A DNA stretch of 64,000 nt, taken from assembly GCF_000620465.1 (NCBI RefSeq), contig NZ_JIBE01000004.1:620001-684000 (forward strand), written 5' to 3'. Positions 8,330-16,477 of this stretch are shown piece after piece (the stretch's first letter is position 1; every line of letters starts with the position of its first letter). The notes under the pieces are model-generated. The model made no database searches and was not told the DNA's origin. It worked only from the letters and a program-made list of their open reading frames with translations. Both the position numbers and the translations under genes were made by a program. Source of the stretch: Ralstonia sp. UNC404CL21Col. Lineage in GTDB: Bacteria; Pseudomonadota; Gammaproteobacteria; Burkholderiales; Burkholderiaceae.

Positions 8330-9180
8330 GGTGCGGTGGCCGGCTCGGCTTGCGCCAGATGCCGTGCGGCATGCCCGGTATAGCGGTACGGCAGCTGGCG
8401 CGGCATCGGGCCCTTGTTGCGCTCGCCGCGGCCGCTTTGCTCCCAGGCGTGCGCCAGGATGCCAACGGCACGCGACAGGCAGAACACGCCGCGCGCAAGC
8501 GGCGCCGCAAAACCCAGTTCCGCATAGATGACGGCCGTGGCGCCGTCGATGTTCATCGGAATCGGCTTGCCCTTGCGGCTGGAGAGCAGCGCTTCGATAG
8601 CGCGGCCGATGGCGGCATACCGCCCGCCGACCACGCCGTCCTGCGCTGCCTCGTCCACGAGGGCAAGCAGGCGCCCCGCGCGCGGGTCGACCGGGTGAAA
8701 ACGATGCCCGAAGCCCGGCAGGTATTTGCCATGCGCAGCGATGAACGCGTCGACACCCGCCGCCGTGGCCGCCTCCAGCGAAGCGCCGTCGAACATGCGC
8801 GCCTCGATATCGTGGAACAGCTCGACCGCCTGCTGCCCCGCTCCGCCGTGCACGTCGTCCAGCGCATTCAACGCAGACGCCATCGCGCCGTTGAGCGGCA
8901 GGCCACAGCTTGTCGCCATCTTTGCGATCGCAATGGATGGCGCATGCGGGCCGTGATCGACCGACGCCACCAGCGCCGCTTCCAGCAAGGCCGCCTGCCG
9001 CTTGGCCGGCAGTTCGCCGCGCAGCATCAGCCAGATCATTTCGGCAAAGCCGATCTGGCCGATCAGTTCCTGGATCGGGTAGCCGCGTACGTGGATGCGG
9101 CCGGGTTCGATGTCGATGATGTCGGTGCGCCAGTAATCGGCGGCGAGGCCGGCGGCGTCCTGTGTCGGTGCGGTCGTCAT
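8326..9180 (-). CDS. Citrate-synthase-fold enzyme (citryl-CoA lyase-like)
   Basis: 284 residues, much shorter than a normal citrate synthase (about 430), and resembling the citryl-CoA lyase / short citrate-synthase-like group. Active-site regions are visible: HGPHAPSIA near residue 97, GFGHRFHPVDPR near residue 165 (the GxGHRxxxxxDPR signature with its catalytic His), and a basic C-terminal PRQLPYRYTGHAAR. It probably makes or breaks a C-C bond between an acyl-CoA and an oxo acid. The CaiB-type gene just upstream, whose stop is 2 bp before this ATG at 9180, suggests lyase action on a CoA ester formed by that transferase. The direction is inferred. Confidence 0.85.
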   Translation of the reverse strand: MTTAPTQDAAGLAADYWRTDIIDIEPGRIHVRGYPIQELIGQIGFAEMIWLMLRGELPAKRQAALLEAALVASVDHGPHAPSIAIAKMATSCGLPLNGAMASALNALDDVHGGAGQQAVELFHDIEARMFDGASLEAATAAGVDAFIAAHGKYLPGFGHRFHPVDPRAGRLLALVDEAAQDGVVGGRYAAIGRAIEALLSSRKGKPIPMNIDGATAVIYAELGFAAPLARGVFCLSRAVGILAHAWEQSGRGERNKGPMPRQLPYRYTGHAARHLAQAEPATAP

Positions 9181-9182
9181 GA

Positions 9183-10370
9183 TCAGATGGCGCCTTCGGC
9201 GCGCAAGGCTTCGATTTGGTCGTGGCGGTAACCGAGCCTGGCAAGCCAGTCGTCGGTATGGGCGGAGAGCGATGGCGCCGGTGTCTGCGGGCACGGATCT
9301 TCGCCCGAGAGGCGGAAGCCCGCGCGCGTCACGTGCTGCCCGGCCTCGGGGAACGAGGTGACGAAGCCGCGGCCCGTCACCTGTTCGTGCGCCAGCACGC
9401 CAGGCACGTCGAGCACCAGCCCGGCCGGCACGCCGGCTTCGATCAGCAGCGGCTCCCATTCGGCGGCCGCGCGCGCGGCCAATGCCGCTTCCAGGGCGTC
9501 GTTGAGCTGCTGGCGATGTTCCTTGCGTGCATGGCGCTCGGCAAAGCGCGGGTCGGTGGCCAGTTCCGGATGCCCCACCACGCGGCACAGCGCGGCAAAC
9601 TGCTTGTCTTCGTTGGCGGCGATGTTGATCAGCCCATCGCCCGTGGTGAATGTGCCCGACGGCGCGGCGGTGAAATTCTGGTTGCCCATCGGCTGTGGCG
9701 TCACACCGGCGTTCAGGTAGTTGGAGACGACCCAGCCCATGGTGGCGAGCGTCGATTCCAGCATCGACACATCGACCATGCAGCCCTGCCCCGTACGCTG
9801 CGCGCCGAGCAGGCATGCGGTGACGGCCAGCGCCGCCGTGATGCCGCCCACCGTGTCGCTGATCGGGTAACCGACGCGCAGCGGCGCTGACGCGTCGTCG
9901 CCCGTGACGCTCATCACGCCGGAAATGCCCTGGATGATCTGGTCGTATGCGGGTCTGCTGCTGAGCGGGCCGTCCTTGCCGAAGCCCGAGATGGCGCAGT
10001 AGACGAGACGCGGATTGACCTCGCGCAGCACGTCGTAGCCGAGTTCCAGGCGGTCCATCACGCCGGGGCGGTAGTTCTCGATCAGCGCGTCGGCCTGCGC
10101 CACCAGCTTGAGCAGGATCGCGCGCCCCTCGGGGTGCTTCAGGTTGACGGTGACGGACTGCTTGCCCGCATTGACGGCGACGAACGAGGCGCCCATCTTG
10201 CGGCGCGCCTGCTCAGGATCGGCGCCCAGACGGCGGGCGAGATCGCCATTGCCCGGCACCTCGATCTTGATGACTTCTGCGCCGAGCAAACCCAGCTGAT
10301 AGCCGCAGAACGGCCCGGCCAGCACGTTCGACAAGTCGAGCACGCGCAAACCCGCGAGAGGCAAAGCCAT
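9183..10370 (-). CDS. CaiB/BaiF-family (class III) CoA-transferase
   Basis: 395 residues, full length for the family of formyl-CoA, carnitine, itaconate and related CoA transferases. Visible signatures are LAGLRVLDLSNVLAGPFCGYQL at the N-terminus, GAEVIKIE, NLKHPEGR, ADALIENYRPGVMDRLGY-type CoA-binding residues, FGKDGPLSSRPAYDQ, and VDVSMLESTLATMG. The catalytic Asp of this family lies in the DVSMLE stretch. It loads CoA onto the imported acid from a donor such as succinyl-CoA. It follows the IclR gene by 71 bp and is coupled to the citrate-synthase-like gene. Confidence 0.92.
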   Translation of the reverse strand: MALPLAGLRVLDLSNVLAGPFCGYQLGLLGAEVIKIEVPGNGDLARRLGADPEQARRKMGASFVAVNAGKQSVTVNLKHPEGRAILLKLVAQADALIENYRPGVMDRLELGYDVLREVNPRLVYCAISGFGKDGPLSSRPAYDQIIQGISGVMSVTGDDASAPLRVGYPISDTVGGITAALAVTACLLGAQRTGQGCMVDVSMLESTLATMGWVVSNYLNAGVTPQPMGNQNFTAAPSGTFTTGDGLINIAANEDKQFAALCRVVGHPELATDPRFAERHARKEHRQQLNDALEAALAARAAAEWEPLLIEAGVPAGLVLDVPGVLAHEQVTGRGFVTSFPEAGQHVTRAGFRLSGEDPCPQTPAPSLSAHTDDWLARLGYRHDQIEALRAEGAI

Positions 10371-10441
10371 GAAAACAACTCCTGCTACACAGTCGGCTCC
10401 GCCCCTCGCCCCGCTCAGGAGGTTGGGCGTCTTGGCGCAGC

Positions 10442-11260
10442 CTAGGTTTTAGAGATCAGTTGGGCAGCGAGACGCAGCGGCGCGGGGTCGCCACCCAGCG
10501 TGGACGTGATTTGCGCGGCGTGCTCCAGCACCGGCACGCGCCACGATTGCAGCAGCGCCCCGTCGATGCGCGAGGCCGGACCGGCAAGGCACAGCGCACC
10601 CCGCAGCGCCTGCTGCACACCAAACACCGGCACCGACAGGCCCACCGTTTCCCGATCGCGCTCGCCGATCGACACGTAGTAGTGATCGCGCCGGATCGCG
10701 TCGTACGTGGCGCCCTGCATGCCCGAGAACGCGCACAGCACACGCCCGCCCGAACCGCGCTCCAGCGGCAGCACGTCGCCCTCGCGCACGTGATCGCGGA
10801 TCGAATGGTTCGAATCCACGCGGTGCAGGCAGACACGCACATCGCGCTCGCGGATATAGAGCGACACCGCCTCGCCCGTGGCCTCGGCCAGGGCGCGCAT
10901 GTGCGGCAGCACCACGTCGCCCAGGCGCATGCTGCGCTGGTAGAGCGCGCCGAGCATCAACGGCGCGGCGCCGATCTGGTAGCGGCCGTCTTCCAGCCGA
11001 AACAGCATGCGGTGCTGGATGAGCGAGCCGGCAAGCCGCAGGATCGTGCTCTTGTAGAGCCCGGTGCGCGCGGCCAACTCGGCCAGCGTCAGCGCGTAAT
11101 CGCCGGGGCGGAACGCAAACAGGATCGAGAACGCGCGGTCCAGCGCAGCCACGCCCGACTGCCCCGGCGTGGCGGCATCGCCCTCGTTGGCGGCGGGCGT
11201 GATCTCGTTCTGGGTGGTTTGGCGCTCTGCGGTCATGGCGGGTTGGGCGAGACGGTTCAC
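10442..11260 (-). CDS. IclR-family transcriptional regulator
   Basis: 272 residues from a GTG at 11260, or 264 from the ATG at 11236. The N-terminal winged helix-turn-helix reads LTLAELAARTGLYKSTILRLAGSL, followed by the IclR effector domain with VCLHRVDS, RGSGGRVLCAFSG and a C-terminal LSVPVFG strand. The GTG overlaps the stop of the upstream solute-binding gene, so it is co-transcribed with the importer it presumably controls. It is unusual for an IclR gene to sit in the middle of its operon instead of divergent to it. The effector is probably the imported acid or its CoA ester. Confidence 0.92.
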   Translation of the reverse strand: MNRLAQPAMTAERQTTQNEITPAANEGDAATPGQSGVAALDRAFSILFAFRPGDYALTLAELAARTGLYKSTILRLAGSLIQHRMLFRLEDGRYQIGAAPLMLGALYQRSMRLGDVVLPHMRALAEATGEAVSLYIRERDVRVCLHRVDSNHSIRDHVREGDVLPLERGSGGRVLCAFSGMQGATYDAIRRDHYYVSIGERDRETVGLSVPVFGVQQALRGALCLAGPASRIDGALLQSWRVPVLEHAAQITSTLGGDPAPLRLAAQLISKT

Positions 11261-12261
11261 TTGACCGTCTTCAGGGCTTGGTCGACGAAGCGGTTAGTGT
11301 ACGTTTTCGCCAGGTCGATCTTGGCGTTGCGGATCTTTTCGTCGTAGCTCGAGAGCACCGTCAACGCCACCTTGGCATCGGCATCGGTCATCAGGCCGTC
11401 CTTGGAAAAAATCGGCTTGGAGTGGCGCAGCGCATCGACAAACACGTCGCGCCCGCCCACCTGCTGCTCCTTGGGCATCTTGTCGGCAATGGCCTCCGGC
11501 GTGCTGGCGTCGATCCATTTGAGCGTGCGGATGAAGGCGTTCACCAGACGCTGCACGGTCTCGGGATTCTTCGTCACGAAGTCGCGCGTGACATACAGCG
11601 TGGCGGTCGGGTAGCGGCCGCCGAACACGGCGTTGGAGCCGGCATCGGTGCGCGTATCGACGAGGAACTTGGCGGCGCGGCGCTTCTCCAGCAGGCTGGC
11701 TACGGGGTCGAAATTGACGAGCGCATCGATCTCCTTGCGATCCAGCGCCACCATGCCCGGCGCGCCGGAACCCACGGCGATGTACGACACGTCGTTCACC
11801 TGCAGGCCGCTCTTGATGGCGTAATAGCGGGCAAACAGATCGGTGGACGAGCCCGGTGCGGTGATGCCGATCTTCTTGCCCTTCAGGTCCTTGCCGTTCT
11901 TGATATCCAGGTCGGGCCGCACGGCCAGCACGATGCCGGGCGTAACGTTGAGCAGCGCGACCGAGACAATGTCCTTGCCCTGCGCCTGAATGTGGATGGT
12001 GTGGTCATAGAAGCCCACCACCGCATCGGTCGATCCGGCAATCAGCGCCTGCAGCGCCTTGCTGCCGCCGGCCTGGAAGTTCTCCACCTTCACGTTGAGC
12101 CCTTCCTTCTGGAAGTTGCCCAGCGACTGCGTAAGCGGCACCGGCATGTAGTTCAGGATCATCGAGCCGACCGACAAGCTCACGTCCTTCTTCTCCGGCT
12201 CGGCGGCGTTGGCTGCCGTGCAGACGGCCGCACACAACAGGGCCGAAATCCATCGCTTCAT
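11257..12261 (-). CDS. NitT/TauT-type ABC importer, periplasmic binding protein
   Basis: 334 residues of the SsuA/TauA/NMT1 fold. The ATG at 12261 has GGAGA 7 nt upstream and opens a classical signal peptide (MKRWISALLCAAVC...ANA). The mature protein has MILNYMPVPLTQSLGNFQKEGL, the early-strand layout of this family, then QALIAGSTDAVVGFYDHT and KIGITAPGSSTDLFARY. These proteins bind sulfonates, nitrate, pyrimidines, phthalate or other organic acids. Given the CoA-transferase and lyase downstream, an organic acid is likelier than a sulfonate here. Confidence 0.9.
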   Translation of the reverse strand: MKRWISALLCAAVCTAANAAEPEKKDVSLSVGSMILNYMPVPLTQSLGNFQKEGLNVKVENFQAGGSKALQALIAGSTDAVVGFYDHTIHIQAQGKDIVSVALLNVTPGIVLAVRPDLDIKNGKDLKGKKIGITAPGSSTDLFARYYAIKSGLQVNDVSYIAVGSGAPGMVALDRKEIDALVNFDPVASLLEKRRAAKFLVDTRTDAGSNAVFGGRYPTATLYVTRDFVTKNPETVQRLVNAFIRTLKWIDASTPEAIADKMPKEQQVGGRDVFVDALRHSKPIFSKDGLMTDADAKVALTVLSSYDEKIRNAKIDLAKTYTNRFVDQALKTVK

Positions 12262-12288
12262 GGTTGTCTCCATCATTGTGATTGGGGC

Positions 12289-13119
12289 TCAGGCGCCCGT
12301 TTCGGGGTCGACCTTCGGGCGCCACACCAGCAACTTGCCTTCGAGCGCATCGACGCTGCGGTCCAGCGCAATCACGAAGGCCGACAGCACGACGATTCCC
12401 GAGAACACGCCGGTGGCATCGAACACGCCTTCGGCCTGCGCAATCAGGTGGCCCAGGCCAGCGGACGAGCCGAGGTACTCCGCCACGATCGCGCCCATCA
12501 CGGCCATGCCGACGGAAGCGCGCAGGCTCGAGAGAATCCAGCTGGTGGCCGACGGCACATACACGTGGCGCAGCAGGCTGATGCGGCTGGCCTTGAGCAG
12601 CCGCGCGTTGGCCAGGATGACGGGGTTCACCTCGCGCACGCCCTGGTACGTATTGAAGAACGTGATGAACAGCACCATCGTCGCGCCCAGCGCCACCTTG
12701 GAGGTCAGCCCCAGACCGAACCACATCACGAAGATGGGCGCGAGCAGGATGCGCGGGATCGCATTGAAGACCTTGATGAACGGGTCCAGCACCTCGGCCG
12801 CGAGCTTGGACAAGCCGAGCCACAGCCCCAGGCTGATACCGAGCAGCGTGCCGATGCCGAACGAGAGAATCGTCTCGGCCAGGGTGATGGCCAGGTGCGT
12901 GTAGATGTCGCCGGCGGTGAACCACTCCCAGATGCGCGCGACGATCGACGACGGCATCGAGAAATAGAACGGATCGACCACGCCCGCGCGGCCGAGGCCC
13001 TCCCACGAGCCGAACATCCACACCACCACGGCCAGCTGGAACAGGCGGATCTTGGTCTTGTGCGCGAGACCGGCGCGCTGCGTGCCCACGGTAGGCATCG
13101 TGTTAGTGCTGGACGGCAT
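12289..13119 (-). CDS. NitT/TauT-type ABC importer, permease
   Basis: 276 residues with about six membrane segments and the EAA-type cytoplasmic loop NARLLKASRISLLRHVYVPSA, which contacts the ATPase. The ATG at 13119 overlaps the ATPase gene by 17 nt and has GGAGA upstream. A 27-bp gap separates it from the binding-protein gene. It forms the inner-membrane channel of the 11257-13924 importer. Confidence 0.92.
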   Translation of the reverse strand: MPSSTNTMPTVGTQRAGLAHKTKIRLFQLAVVVWMFGSWEGLGRAGVVDPFYFSMPSSIVARIWEWFTAGDIYTHLAITLAETILSFGIGTLLGISLGLWLGLSKLAAEVLDPFIKVFNAIPRILLAPIFVMWFGLGLTSKVALGATMVLFITFFNTYQGVREVNPVILANARLLKASRISLLRHVYVPSATSWILSSLRASVGMAVMGAIVAEYLGSSAGLGHLIAQAEGVFDATGVFSGIVVLSAFVIALDRSVDALEGKLLVWRPKVDPETGA

Positions 13120-13924
13120 GGCTCTTCTCCACTTCGGTGCCGAGGATCGACCAGATCTCGCGATACAGGCGGATGAACGCGTCGGACATGTTGATTTCAG
13201 ACACGTTGCGCGGACGCGGCAGCGTGATTTCGACATCGCCAACCGGCCGGCTGGCGGGCCCGGCGGACATGACGACCACGCGGTCGGCCAAGGCAATGGC
13301 CTCCTCCAGGTCGTGCGTGATGAACAGCAGCGATTTGCGGTCTTCCTGCCAGAGGCGCAGCAGCTCGCTCTGCATGAGGTGGCGCGTGTGCACATCGAGC
13401 GCCGAGAACGGCTCGTCCATCAGCACGATCTTGGGCGAGAGGATCAGCGTCTGCGCCATGCTGATGCGCTTCTTCTGCCCGCCCGAGAGCTGATGCGGAT
13501 AGCGCGCCTCGAAGCCGGCCAGGCCGACCTTCTTCATCCACGGACGGGCGCGCTCGCGGGCCTCGTCTACCGGCATGCCCTGGAACACCAAGCCGAGCGC
13601 GACGTTGTCGAGCGCCGTCTTCCAGGGCAGCAGCGAGTCCTGCTGCATCATGAAACCGGCATTGCCGTTGAGCCCGGTCAACGGCTCACCAAACACCGTG
13701 ACGCTGCCGCCAGCCGGCTTGAGCAGCCCGGTCACCGCATTCAGCAGCGTGCTCTTGCCGCAACCCGTCGGCCCGACCACGGCCACGAATTCGCCTTCAC
13801 CAATCGACAGGTCAACGCCCTGCACCGCGGTGAAGCTGCCGAACCGCACCGAGACCTGATTGAGCTGGACCGCCGGCAACCCGGCGTGGAGTCGGCCACT
13901 GGCGGCCGGAGGGGAAGAAAGCAT
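13103..13924 (-). CDS. NitT/TauT-type ABC importer, ATP-binding protein
   Basis: 273 residues of the SsuB/TauB class. The Walker A motif is GPTGCGKST, the Q-loop QQDSLLPWKTALDN, the signature LSGGQKKRISMAQ, Walker B KIVLMDEPFSALD, and the switch His lies in LFITHDLEEA. It is the first gene of the seven-gene operon; its ATG at 13924 is preceded by GGAGAC. A TCTAT-TTT-ATAGA dyad at 13979-13991, 55 bp upstream, is a candidate IclR operator. Confidence 0.94.
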   Translation of the reverse strand: MLSSPPAASGRLHAGLPAVQLNQVSVRFGSFTAVQGVDLSIGEGEFVAVVGPTGCGKSTLLNAVTGLLKPAGGSVTVFGEPLTGLNGNAGFMMQQDSLLPWKTALDNVALGLVFQGMPVDEARERARPWMKKVGLAGFEARYPHQLSGGQKKRISMAQTLILSPKIVLMDEPFSALDVHTRHLMQSELLRLWQEDRKSLLFITHDLEEAIALADRVVVMSAGPASRPVGDVEITLPRPRNVSEINMSDAFIRLYREIWSILGTEVEKSHAVQH

Positions 13925-13978
13925 GGGCGTCTCCTTGAACGCGCCTGAGTCGATGCGTTCTGTTTGATGGAATTTAGT

Positions 13979-13991
13979 TCTATTTTATAGA
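13979..13991. promoter_or_regulatory. Dyad TCTAT-N3-ATAGA upstream of ABC/CaiB operon
   Basis: A 13-bp perfect dyad in an AT-rich stretch, 55 bp before the ATPase start. It is the best visible operator candidate for the IclR protein encoded in the operon. The assignment rests on position and symmetry only. Confidence 0.4.
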
Positions 13992-14081
13992 CCATAACCG
14001 ACCCAGTTAACGGGCGTAAACCCGTAAACTCCGCACAAACTTGAGATGAGGACGGAGATCAACAGGCTTTCTTGTACAGAT

Positions 14082-14119
14082 ATGTTCTTTCTGAGGAAAT
14101 AATGTTCTTTCTGTCAGAA
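14082..14119. repeat. Direct repeat of ATGTTCTTTCTG plus dyad
   Basis: The 12-mer ATGTTCTTTCTG occurs at 14082-14093 and again at 14102-14113, exactly 20 bp apart (two helical turns). The second copy runs into TTCTGTCAGAA, an 11-bp dyad. It lies between the divergent catabolic operon and the FlxA-like gene, so it may be a binding site for either. Confidence 0.45.
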
Positions 14120-14160
14120 CAACAAGATTCAGGACCCGTCAGATTTATTGGCCTGGAGGC

Positions 14161-14187
14161 TAAAGTTTTCCGCCCGCCATCCGATGA
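14161..14187 (+). promoter_or_regulatory. sigma-28 (FliA) promoter of FlxA-like gene
   Basis: TAAAGTTT at 14161-14168 matches the FliA -35 consensus perfectly, 11 bases follow, and TCCGATGA at 14180-14187 matches the -10 (GCCGATAA) at 6 of 8. Transcription would begin about 14 nt before the ATG at 14208. E. coli flxA is a known FliA-dependent gene, so the family assignment and the promoter support each other. Confidence 0.8.
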
Positions 14188-14207
14188 AAGGCGTACCGAT
14201 CAGCGAG

Positions 14208-14696
14208 ATGGCCATGCAACTTTCCTCACCTTCCGTTTCTACTGCGACCGCCGGCGCATCGGGCAGCGGAAGCAGCTCGGGCGCCGACATCGAGCGCCTG
14301 CAGCGCCAGCTCAAGAACCTGCAGAAGTCGATGCAGGATCTTCCCGCGCAGAATCTGCCGCCCGATCAAGCACGCGAGCAGGCGCAGTTGCTCAGCCAGC
14401 AGATCCAGATCGTGCAGGCGCAGATCGCGCGCCTTCAGGCGCAGAACGGCCTCGAGCAAGCCGAGACCCGGCTGGAGAACCGCCACAACACCTCCAAGAA
14501 CGCTTCCGGCACCGGCAATACCGATGCGGCCGCCAAGGCCCGCACGACAGACAAGGTCACCGGTTCGTCCACCGTAAGCGACACCCGGCAGCACACCCGT
14601 GAGGCAGCGCAGGCGCAGGCGGCACAGTCCGCCCACCCCGCCAGCGCAGAGGCCATCACGCCGGCCAAGCCACCGCTGGTTTCCGTCAGGGCTTGA
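14208..14696 (+). CDS. FlxA-like flagellar-regulon protein
   Basis: 162 residues. After a Ser/Thr/Ala/Gly-rich N-terminus comes a coiled-coil of about 75 residues (IERLQRQLKNLQKSM... QQIQIVQAQIARLQAQN) with the heptad pattern of the FlxA-like family. The C-terminus is polar and probably disordered. No signal peptide. The open frame extends to 14148, but the sigma-28 promoter at 14161-14187 lies inside that extension, so the start must be 14208, or 14214 with GCGAG as RBS. The family's biochemical role is unknown; it is co-regulated with late flagellar genes. Confidence 0.8.
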   Translation: MAMQLSSPSVSTATAGASGSGSSSGADIERLQRQLKNLQKSMQDLPAQNLPPDQAREQAQLLSQQIQIVQAQIARLQAQNGLEQAETRLENRHNTSKNASGTGNTDAAAKARTTDKVTGSSTVSDTRQHTREAAQAQAAQSAHPASAEAITPAKPPLVSVRA

Positions 14697-14851
14697 CGGG
14701 CGCAACGCGGCGGCGGCTTTTCCTGGATGACGCCGTTGCCCGCGCCTGACCGCCCCGCTCTTCACCCCCTCCCATCGGGGGGACGCCAGCTTGCAGCGCC
14801 GGCAGCGACAATCGCCGCGCCGCCCTCCCGTGTGCGGCACAGAGAACACGC

Positions 14852-16468
14852 ATGACCTCCGCCGCCAGCGACGCCGCCCTGCCCCCGACCGCCCCTTCCG
14901 ATCCGCATCCGGAGCGCACGCCATCGCGCAATTTCTTTGCACGCCACTGGCGCGGCGACTACAGCCTCGCCCGGTCGTACTGGCTGCACACGGCGCTGAT
15001 GCAGTTTGGTGTGGTGGCGCTCAGCGCCGGCGTCACGCACGCGCTGGCACATAACGCACCGGCGCGCGCGGCGTCTGCCGCACTGCTCGTGATTTACGTG
15101 ATGGGATTGGCGCTGTGGATCTGGGCGGTGGTCGGCACCTGGCGCTCGGCCGATCGGGAGCAGGCGCGCAACCGGCTTGCTGGCTTGTCAAACCCATGGC
15201 CGCTGATCGCGAAGGTGATGATCGTGCTCGGCGCCGTCGGCACAAGCTCGCGCGTCATCAACGATGGGCCGCGCCTGAGCGCGCATCTGCGCACCGCGCT
15301 GGGAGAACAGGCGGCGTCGCCATTTACGGTGATGCCGCAACGCGATGGGCGCGCCATCCTGTTCAGCGGCGGCATCAACGACGGCGCCGCCGATGCCCTG
15401 GAAGCCGCGCTGCGCAAGGCGCCGAATGCCACCGCCGTCGTGCTGCGCTCCGAAGGCGGCTGGCTGCGCGAGGGGACGCTGGTGGCAGACGTCATCCGCC
15501 GCCATCATCTGCGCACGTATGTTGAGCGCAGCTGCGCTTCTGCCTGCACGATCGCCTTCCTTGCAGGGGTCGACCGCGCCGCTGCGCCGGGCGCGCGCAT
15601 CGGCTTCCACCGCCCGCGTGCGGTTGGCGCCGATCACGATCAGAGCCCCGGCTCCACCGACAGCGAACTCTGGCGTGCCTATTCAGATGCCGGCTTGCCC
15701 GACGCCTTCGTGCGCCGCGTGCAGGACACGCCGTTCGACCAGATGTGGTTTCCGTCCGCGCAGGAATTGCTGGCCGACCATGTCGTCACGCGCGCTTCGC
15801 CCGGTGGTGAATACGCAACCATGGCCACGCAGTTGAACACCCGCGAAGCCCTGGCCGCGGAACTGCGCAGCGCCCCGCTATATGCAGCGTTGGAGCGCAA
15901 GTACCCCGCGCACTTCAGCCGCTTGATCGACACGCTGTGGCCAGAACTGCAGCGCAACGTGACGGATGCGCAAGCCATGACGCTGCTGCGGGAGCAGACA
16001 GGCAAGCTGTATCGCGCGCTGATCCCGACCGCGCCGAATGCGCTGCTCTTTGCCAACGCCCAACTCACGCTGGAGCAGGCGCAGGCCCTGCAGCGCGTGA
16101 GCGCGGAAGCCTGCGTGGCTTATCTGGATGGCACGTCCGGGGCAAGCGCCGCCGCCGCGCGATTGCCGCGCGCGCTGGTGACCCGCGAGCAGGCCTTGTT
16201 TTCGGACCTGATGCAGGCCGCCGACCCGGACCACGCGCCGGTTGTCACGCGCGCACAAAGCCTGCCGGTGCTGCAGCTCGCCGTGGCCGCGCTGCCGCTG
16301 GCTGAACAGCGCGTGCTGACCGTCCCCGCGCTGCGCCACGCCGCGCCGCCGGCCGAACGCTGCCAGGCGCTGATCGGCTTCTCCCGCTCCATCCTGGCGC
16401 TGCCGGAAACCGAACGCGCGCTGGCGCTGCGCGGCATGTACGCCGATACGTCCGCGCCCGATTCGTAG
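14852..16468 (+). CDS. Membrane-anchored ClpP/crotonase-fold protein
   Basis: 538 residues. Two membrane segments (about 48-70 and 75-97), with possibly a third at 120-135, precede a domain at about 155-310 that looks like the ClpP/SppA serine-protease fold: LFSGGINDGAADAL, VVLRSEGGWLREG (oxyanion-loop glycines), and SCASACTIAFLAG followed by GARIGFHRP. The Ser in ASAC is at the nucleophile position of periplasmic ClpP-like proteins. The roughly 220-residue C-terminal part is helical and unassigned. It is not in an obvious operon. Protease activity is inferred from the fold only. Confidence 0.7.
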   Translation: MTSAASDAALPPTAPSDPHPERTPSRNFFARHWRGDYSLARSYWLHTALMQFGVVALSAGVTHALAHNAPARAASAALLVIYVMGLALWIWAVVGTWRSADREQARNRLAGLSNPWPLIAKVMIVLGAVGTSSRVINDGPRLSAHLRTALGEQAASPFTVMPQRDGRAILFSGGINDGAADALEAALRKAPNATAVVLRSEGGWLREGTLVADVIRRHHLRTYVERSCASACTIAFLAGVDRAAAPGARIGFHRPRAVGADHDQSPGSTDSELWRAYSDAGLPDAFVRRVQDTPFDQMWFPSAQELLADHVVTRASPGGEYATMATQLNTREALAAELRSAPLYAALERKYPAHFSRLIDTLWPELQRNVTDAQAMTLLREQTGKLYRALIPTAPNALLFANAQLTLEQAQALQRVSAEACVAYLDGTSGASAAAARLPRALVTREQALFSDLMQAADPDHAPVVTRAQSLPVLQLAVAALPLAEQRVLTVPALRHAAPPAERCQALIGFSRSILALPETERALALRGMYADTSAPDS

Positions 16469-16477
16469 CAAGACGCT

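Noticed and set aside
8330-9244. N-terminal extension of the lactonase frame to 9244
   Set aside because: The extension is out-of-frame citrate-synthase-like sequence. The lactonase fold begins at the ATG at 8329, which has a 4-nt overlap with the upstream gene.
14148-14207. Longer FlxA-like start at 14148 or 14184
   Set aside because: The sigma-28 promoter at 14161-14187 lies inside this stretch, so it cannot be translated from that transcript.
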